From Burkholderiales bacterium (GTDB lineage: Bacteria; Pseudomonadota; Gammaproteobacteria; Burkholderiales; Burkholderiaceae_C): 35,601 bases of DNA. The stretch covers positions 1 through 35,601 of the forward strand of contig JAGWXI010000021.1 in the NCBI GenBank assembly GCA_018969975.1, written 5' to 3'. Shown here one piece after another: positions 31,754 to 35,601 of the stretch. The number at the start of each line of letters is the position of its first letter. The first letter of the stretch is position 1. A program made the translations under genes and the position numbers. Below the pieces are notes generated by a model. It did no database searches and had not been told where the DNA came from. It worked only from the letters and a program-made list of their open reading frames with translations.

Positions 31754-32985
31754 GTGCCAAAGAAAATAACTTGGAAGTCTGGCTTGATTGCGATTTGGCA
31801 GCAGCTTGCCTTGTCGGCAATCTGGCGCACGACCGAGGACAAATACGCTTTCGATATGACCCTACTTGGCTAGAAAACCCACGTGCATTTGCACTTGACC
31901 CGGATTTGTCATTAGATTCTCAACCGTTTTTTCCTAAGCCAGAGTTGGGGAATTTCGGCATATTTTTAGATTCATCGCCTGATCGGTGGGGGCAGACACT
32001 CATGAAACGCCGTGAATCTCTTCAGGCCAAAGATGAAGGGCGCGCACCTCGTACTTTGTACGCATGGGACTATCTCATTGGTGTTCAAGACATCACAAGA
32101 CAAGGTGGTTTGCGTTTTCGTATTACAGGTACTGAAGCTTTTTTAGACAACGATAAATTCGCAGCACCACCAGTTACAACTTTGCAAGAGCTCGAGGCAT
32201 TTGCGTATCAACTGAGTGACAAAAGAATTGATGACTTAGACGCCCTACGTAAATGGTTAGCTGTCTTAGTAGCACCAGGGGCGTCACTTGGAGGCGCAAG
32301 ACCAAAAGCAAACTTCACAGATACAAATGGTTCACTATGGATTGGTAAATTTCCCGCACGAGATGATGTCCGCGATATGGGTGCCTGGGAATACGTATTG
32401 CACCAATTAGCCATTCAAGCCGGTATTGATGTACCCGCTGCTAAGTTGGTACGTCTAAACAATGAATTCCATACTTTTTGTGTTCAACGATTTGATCGTA
32501 TCCATGGTCGGCGCAGGTTTTACGCCTCTGCCATGACATTACTGCGTAAAGAACAAAGCGAAGGAACCAGTTACCTCGAACTCGCACAATTTTTACGTTC
32601 TCAGGGAGATGGGGAGCACACTTCATCTGACTTGGAGCAATTGTTTCGCAGAGTTGTTTTCAACGTAATAGTGGGGAATAGAGATGACCACCTACGAAAT
32701 CATGGATTTGTGCTCGAGGCAACAGGTTGGCGGTTAGCTCCTGCTTTTGATGTCAACCCGAATATCGACAAATCTGAGCATGTTCTCAACATTGATGACT
32801 CGGACAATAGGCCAAATCTCAAGACGGTTTTGAGTACAGCTGCGTTTTACGGGCTTAGGACGGATCAAGCTCAAAAAATTATTGACGACGTAACCGCAGT
32901 GGTCGCTAACTGGCGGCAGCTTGCGAAAAAGTTTTGTATAAGTAGTGCGGATATAGAACTTACTGCTGCTGCTTTTCAAAAGTAA
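31750..32985 (+). CDS. hipA: HipA-like serine/threonine kinase toxin
   Basis: HipA kinases phosphorylate glutamyl-tRNA synthetase or other targets and cause growth arrest. The 411-aa protein has the G-rich loop GASLGGARPKA at about 177-187, the catalytic loop NRDDHLRNHGF at 310-320 (Asp312 and Asn317 in the usual pattern) and the metal-binding segment PAFDVNP at 331-337. All expected motifs look intact. It is coupled to hipB by ATGA. A short convergent-type gap of 29 nt separates it from vapC. Confidence 0.88.
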   Translation: MSAKENNLEVWLDCDLAAACLVGNLAHDRGQIRFRYDPTWLENPRAFALDPDLSLDSQPFFPKPELGNFGIFLDSSPDRWGQTLMKRRESLQAKDEGRAPRTLYAWDYLIGVQDITRQGGLRFRITGTEAFLDNDKFAAPPVTTLQELEAFAYQLSDKRIDDLDALRKWLAVLVAPGASLGGARPKANFTDTNGSLWIGKFPARDDVRDMGAWEYVLHQLAIQAGIDVPAAKLVRLNNEFHTFCVQRFDRIHGRRRFYASAMTLLRKEQSEGTSYLELAQFLRSQGDGEHTSSDLEQLFRRVVFNVIVGNRDDHLRNHGFVLEATGWRLAPAFDVNPNIDKSEHVLNIDDSDNRPNLKTVLSTAAFYGLRTDQAQKIIDDVTAVVANWRQLAKKFCISSADIELTAAAFQK

Positions 32986-33014
32986 AAAGTTAACTTCTTT
33001 CTCTTGAACTCCAC

Positions 33015-33407
33015 TCAAAACGGATTCACAACAGTCACACTCTCCATCGACATACCGTTTTGCATATTTTCTGAAAACAAGGTGTCGGCCCCACACAATA
33101 TGGCAGTTGCGACAATATTTGCGTCATAAAGAGAAATCTGAAACCGCTTAGCCAGTCCAACCGCTTTTTCATGAGAAGCCAGTGTTACTGGCAATACTTC
33201 GCAAGTGGATCTAAGTGTCTCTAAAACGGCGTCAACCTCTTCCCAAGTCATTTTGATTTTGCGTAGGCAGACAGATGCAACCTCATTGAGTACTTGAACG
33301 CTGATCAAACCGCCTGATTGCAAAATCGATTCGGCATGATCTGCTTTTACCGTATTGCTTGAGAACAGATACAAGACAACATTGCTGTCGATGAAAGGCT
33401 TGGCCAT
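33015..33407 (-). CDS. vapC: VapC-type PIN-domain toxin
   Basis: This 130-aa PIN-domain ribonuclease has the expected acidic residues: FIDSN (D7), LNEV (E42) and LYDANIVATAI (D95), and a C-terminal ADTLFSEN. I place the start at ATG 33407. It follows vapB by 7 nt. VapC proteins cleave tRNA or rRNA, but the target here is not predictable. The longer reading from 33506 would run into vapB. Confidence 0.85.
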   Translation of the reverse strand: MAKPFIDSNVVLYLFSSNTVKADHAESILQSGGLISVQVLNEVASVCLRKIKMTWEEVDAVLETLRSTCEVLPVTLASHEKAVGLAKRFQISLYDANIVATAILCGADTLFSENMQNGMSMESVTVVNPF

Positions 33408-33414
33408 AGAAGTG

Positions 33415-33645
33415 TTAGCGGGCGTTAGCCTCAAAACGGTCAAAGTGAAAGTCTGCAGGTAGTCGACCACGGAATTGGCGCAACTGCGCAAGTAACTCTT
33501 TGGCACCGGCTTTCTTGCTCACCGCAAAAGTACGTGCGCCAATGAGGTGAAGCTCAACCTCTTCTCCCTCTTTTAAATCAAGCGCCTTAACCAAGCCAGC
33601 AGGGAATCTGACTGCCAAAGAGTTGCCCCATTTAGAAACTTGCAT
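33415..33645 (-). CDS. vapB: AbrB-type antitoxin (VapB/MazE-like)
   Basis: This 76-aa protein has a SpoVT/AbrB swapped-hairpin N-terminus (MQVSKWGNSLAVRFPAGLV). This domain binds DNA, and the acidic/aromatic C-terminus (FHFDRFEANAR) would wrap the toxin. ATG 33645 is preceded by AAAGGA. A perfect 10-bp inverted repeat lies 14-43 bp upstream. Confidence 0.87.
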   Translation of the reverse strand: MQVSKWGNSLAVRFPAGLVKALDLKEGEEVELHLIGARTFAVSKKAGAKELLAQLRQFRGRLPADFHFDRFEANAR

Positions 33646-33658
33646 CGTATTTTCCTTT

Positions 33659-33688
33659 AAAGATATACATTTTAAATAGTATATCTTT
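33659..33688. promoter_or_regulatory. vapBC operator palindrome
   Basis: AAAGATATAC (33659-33668) and GTATATCTTT (33679-33688) form a perfect 10-bp inverted repeat with a 10-bp AT-only spacer. On the minus strand a TATACT -10-like element (33678-33683) sits within it. The site ends 13 bp before the vapB ATG and is a likely VapBC binding site. Confidence 0.7.
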
Positions 33689-33810
33689 TTTTGTCCGCCA
33701 TACTGCTACCCGTTATCTTGGCCAGATTAGACCGAAGCGTTTTCATTTTTTTCTCCCACTGCACTATATAAAATAATAATTTAGTTCTATAAAACTGAAA
33801 GGGTGAACTT

Positions 33811-34119
33811 ATGCCAAAACTCAAACTGCGCAAGTGGGACAGCGCAGAACATCTCAAGACCGAAGAGGATATGGCCCTAAACCTAGAGGCATGTTTTCAA
33901 GAGGCCGGGGACGACGCCCTCTTTATAGCGAAGGCGCTTGGCAATATTACTCGCGCTAAAGGCATGTCTCAACTTTCACGCGACACGGGGCTTGGACGTG
34001 AAAGCCTCTACAAAGCTCTATCTGGTGAAGGCAATCCAAGTTTTGCCACTATTCTTAAAGTGACTACAGCTTTAGGAATTAAGTTACATGCGCAGTCTAT
34101 GCATACTGCCATTACATGA
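33811..34119 (+). CDS. HigA-like addiction-module antidote (orphan)
   Basis: This 102-aa protein resembles the HI1420-type 'addiction module antidote' family. It has an N-terminal segment EEDMALNLEACFQEAGDDALF and a helix-turn-helix (SQLSRDTGLGRESLYKALSGEG). These antitoxins usually follow a RelE/HigB-like toxin gene, but 33646-33810 holds no such gene. It therefore looks like an orphan. AAGGG lies 8 nt before the ATG. It is coupled to the next gene by ATGA. Confidence 0.78.
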   Translation: MPKLKLRKWDSAEHLKTEEDMALNLEACFQEAGDDALFIAKALGNITRAKGMSQLSRDTGLGRESLYKALSGEGNPSFATILKVTTALGIKLHAQSMHTAIT

Positions 34120-34307
34120 ACATCAACCACAACACCTACCGAGTCACATGGTCTTCAGATGACAACAAACACGTTTGTCTTTGTGCCGAGTTCCCCTCAC
34201 TGTCTTGGCTAGCGCCCTCCCCCGAAAAGACGCTCTCAGGTATTCGCAAGATAGTGGCTGATGTTGTTGAAGAAATGACCGCCTCAGTAGAAAGCGACCT
34301 GGGCTGA
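34116..34307 (+). CDS. Short HicB-like protein, probably truncated
   Basis: This 63-aa protein matches the N-terminal HicB-like half: NTYRVTWSSDD, CLCAEFPSLSWLAPSPEKTLSGIRK. Family members I know continue into a ribbon-helix-helix DNA-binding part of about 50 residues. Here the frame ends at a TGA, and I see no such continuation in the next 60 nt. It is coupled to the HigA-like gene by a 4-nt overlap. No HicA gene accompanies it. It may be a shortened but still stable remnant. Confidence 0.62.
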   Translation: MNINHNTYRVTWSSDDNKHVCLCAEFPSLSWLAPSPEKTLSGIRKIVADVVEEMTASVESDLG

Positions 34308-34331
34308 AAAACGCATCCCATTAGGTTATTA

Positions 34332-34366
34332 TTTGCAAATCCGAACTTTAAACTTGGATTTGCAAA
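34332..34366. repeat. Inverted repeat of TTTGCAAA boxes before the DUF4143 ATPase
   Basis: TTTGCAAATCC (34332-34342) and GGATTTGCAAA (34356-34366) are perfect 11-bp inverted arms around a 13-bp spacer. Each contains the self-complementary 8-mer TTTGCAAA. The second box ends 2 bp before the ATPase ATG at 34369. A role in autoregulation or as an operator is inferred. Confidence 0.6.
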
Positions 34367-34368
34367 AA

Positions 34369-35565
34369 ATGATCCCTCGTCAAGCCACCACAACGCTTCA
34401 ACGCCTTGCGAAAGGTTTTCCAATCGTGGCCATCACAGGGCCACGCCAATCTGGAAAAACGACATTGTCAAGGCATGTCTTCCCAAGCAAAACCTATGTT
34501 TCGTTGGAAAACCCAGAAGAATTGGAATTTGCAAATAGCGACCCGCGTCGATTTTTGGCACGTTTTGACAATGGCGCGATCTTGGACGAAGTACAACGTT
34601 GCCCTGCTTTGCTGTCGTGGCTACAAACCCTGGTTGATGAACGCGCCGTCATGGGTGACTTTGTGCTGACCGGCTCCTCTCAGTTTGAATTGATCGCGGG
34701 TATTACCCAATCGTTGGCTGGGCGTGTCGGACGCGTCGAGCTGCTACCACTCTCAGTCCATGAATTGAGCGCATCTGGAAAACTGCCCAGCGAACTCAAC
34801 ACACTTTTGTTGCAGGGGGGCTACCCAAGCCTGTATGACCGTGCCATCAGCCCTCAAGATTGGTTTGGCAACTATATCGCCACATATATTGAACGAGATG
34901 TCCGACAACTCATCGCCATACGCGACTTGTTGCAGTTTCAACGCTTCGTCAAGATGTGTGCAGCCAGATCGGGCCAGTTGTTAAACCTCACAGCACTGGG
35001 GGCTGACTGCGGTTTATCCGCTACCACAGCACGCGAGTGGCTGTCTGTTTTGGAGGCCAGCTACTTGGTCATGCGCCTGCAACCGCACCATGAAAATTTT
35101 GGCAAACGATTGGTCAAAAGTCCAAAGCTTTACTTTTTAGATGTGGGCTTGATGGCGTGGCTCCTGGGCATACGGGATACCAACACTTTGGATACCCACG
35201 CATCAAGAGGCGCGTTGTTCGAAACATTTGTCGTGAGTGAACTGGTCAAGCATCGGTTCAATCAGGGCGAAGCGTCCGACTTGTATTTTTGGCGGGATAG
35301 CACCGGCAACGAGGTGGACGTGGTGTTCGATACCCCCGATGGGCTTCAAGCTATCGAAATCAAATCAGGTAGTACTTTTGCGCCGGACTGGGTCAAAGGA
35401 CTCAACAAGTGGCAGTTCATCGCTGGTGTCAGCAAACGACAACCCCAGATCATTTATGGGGGTGCGACAGGCTATGAGCGAGAAAGTTGCCAAGTGGTGG
35501 GGTGGCAAATGGGGGCAGGTAAGCTCACCCCATCTTTGCAATCGAAGCCGCCGAACAAGGAGTGA
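34369..35565 (+). CDS. AAA ATPase with DUF4143 C-terminal domain
   Basis: This 398-aa protein has Walker A GPRQSGKTT at residues 24-32, Walker B AILDEVQRCP, a sensor segment LTGSSQFEL, then ELLPLSVHEL. The C-terminal DUF4143 part ends with YFWRDSTGNEVDVVFDTPDGLQAIEIKS, a PD-(D/E)xK-like D...ExK pattern suggesting a degenerate nuclease fold. I place the start at ATG 34369. A TTG at 34333 would put the start inside the TTTGCAAA repeat. Function is unknown. Such genes are frequent in mobile or defence-like regions. Confidence 0.85.
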   Translation: MIPRQATTTLQRLAKGFPIVAITGPRQSGKTTLSRHVFPSKTYVSLENPEELEFANSDPRRFLARFDNGAILDEVQRCPALLSWLQTLVDERAVMGDFVLTGSSQFELIAGITQSLAGRVGRVELLPLSVHELSASGKLPSELNTLLLQGGYPSLYDRAISPQDWFGNYIATYIERDVRQLIAIRDLLQFQRFVKMCAARSGQLLNLTALGADCGLSATTAREWLSVLEASYLVMRLQPHHENFGKRLVKSPKLYFLDVGLMAWLLGIRDTNTLDTHASRGALFETFVVSELVKHRFNQGEASDLYFWRDSTGNEVDVVFDTPDGLQAIEIKSGSTFAPDWVKGLNKWQFIAGVSKRQPQIIYGGATGYERESCQVVGWQMGAGKLTPSLQSKPPNKE

Positions 35566-35601
35566 GTATTAACCGATTGGTGTCTGCTAAGTTGGCGCTT
35601 T

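Noticed and set aside
33672-33857. Minus-strand reading frame between vapB and the HigA-like gene
   Set aside because: It covers the vapBC operator and the HigA-like start, lacks a ribosome binding site and resembles no RelE/HigB toxin.
1-35601. CRISPR array, insertion sequence, integrase or rRNA
   Set aside because: I saw no spaced identical repeats, no transposase-like protein and no rRNA sequence. The tRNA does not show a nearby duplicated 3' end that would indicate an attachment site.

Overview
The window looks like a chromosomal segment of a motile betaproteobacterium, probably Burkholderiales and perhaps Comamonadaceae. The clues are the tRNA-Met sequence, the Nudix and Pal protein types, and the flagellar gene order. 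The genus cannot be fixed from sequence alone. It has three zones: a housekeeping left arm (1-5142), a flagellar block of about 23 kb (5139-28478), and an accessory arm rich in toxin-antitoxin genes (28537-35601).

Left arm: an elongator-type tRNA-Met(CAT); on the minus strand an OmpA/Pal-type lipoprotein followed by a Nudix hydrolase; then a plus-strand trio with a good sigma70-type promoter (a ParA-like ATPase, a coiled-coil protein, and a membrane-anchored FMN/3Fe-4S GltS-domain protein). The trio's last stop codon overlaps the last stop codon of the flagellar block tail to tail.

Flagellar block: nearly all on the minus strand. Transcription order is fliC (giant flagellin, 1431 aa), a 109-aa four-Cys protein, a FleQ/FlrC-type sigma54 activator, fliE, fliF, fliG, fliH, a FliF-tail-like membrane protein, fliI and fliJ. 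After a plus-strand orphan gene (11711-12463) come fliO, fliP, fliQ, fliR, flhB and three unrecognised genes: a SPOR-domain membrane protein, a short coiled-coil protein, and an Ala-rich membrane coiled-coil protein. I read four sigma54 (-24/-12) promoters by eye at sensible places: before fliC, before the activator, before fliO, and before a TPR-like gene beyond fliC. An inverted-repeat cluster upstream of the fliC promoter may be the activator's enhancer. A SPINDLY/OGT-type glycosyltransferase next to fliC suggests O-glycosylated flagellin. FliK, FliL, FliM, FliN, FliS, FliD and the hook genes are not in the window.

Most notable: the gene between fliH and fliI (14252-14887) encodes a 211-aa protein made only of a FliF TM2-like segment plus a close copy of FliF's FliG-binding C-terminus, without the ring-building domains. 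It looks like a partial FliF paralogue ('mini-FliF') that could give FliG a second membrane anchor. With the enlarged FliF linker, the oversized FliH glycine repeat and the SPOR/coiled-coil trio, it suggests a modified polar or thick-filament flagellar motor.

Accessory arm: two P-loop ATPases of the kind often found in variable islands, an XRE regulator with a decayed AbiEii-type toxin gene, hicBA-like, hipBA and vapBC modules, an orphan HigA-like antitoxin and a truncated HicB-like gene. Several have visible operator-like repeats or apparently leaderless starts.
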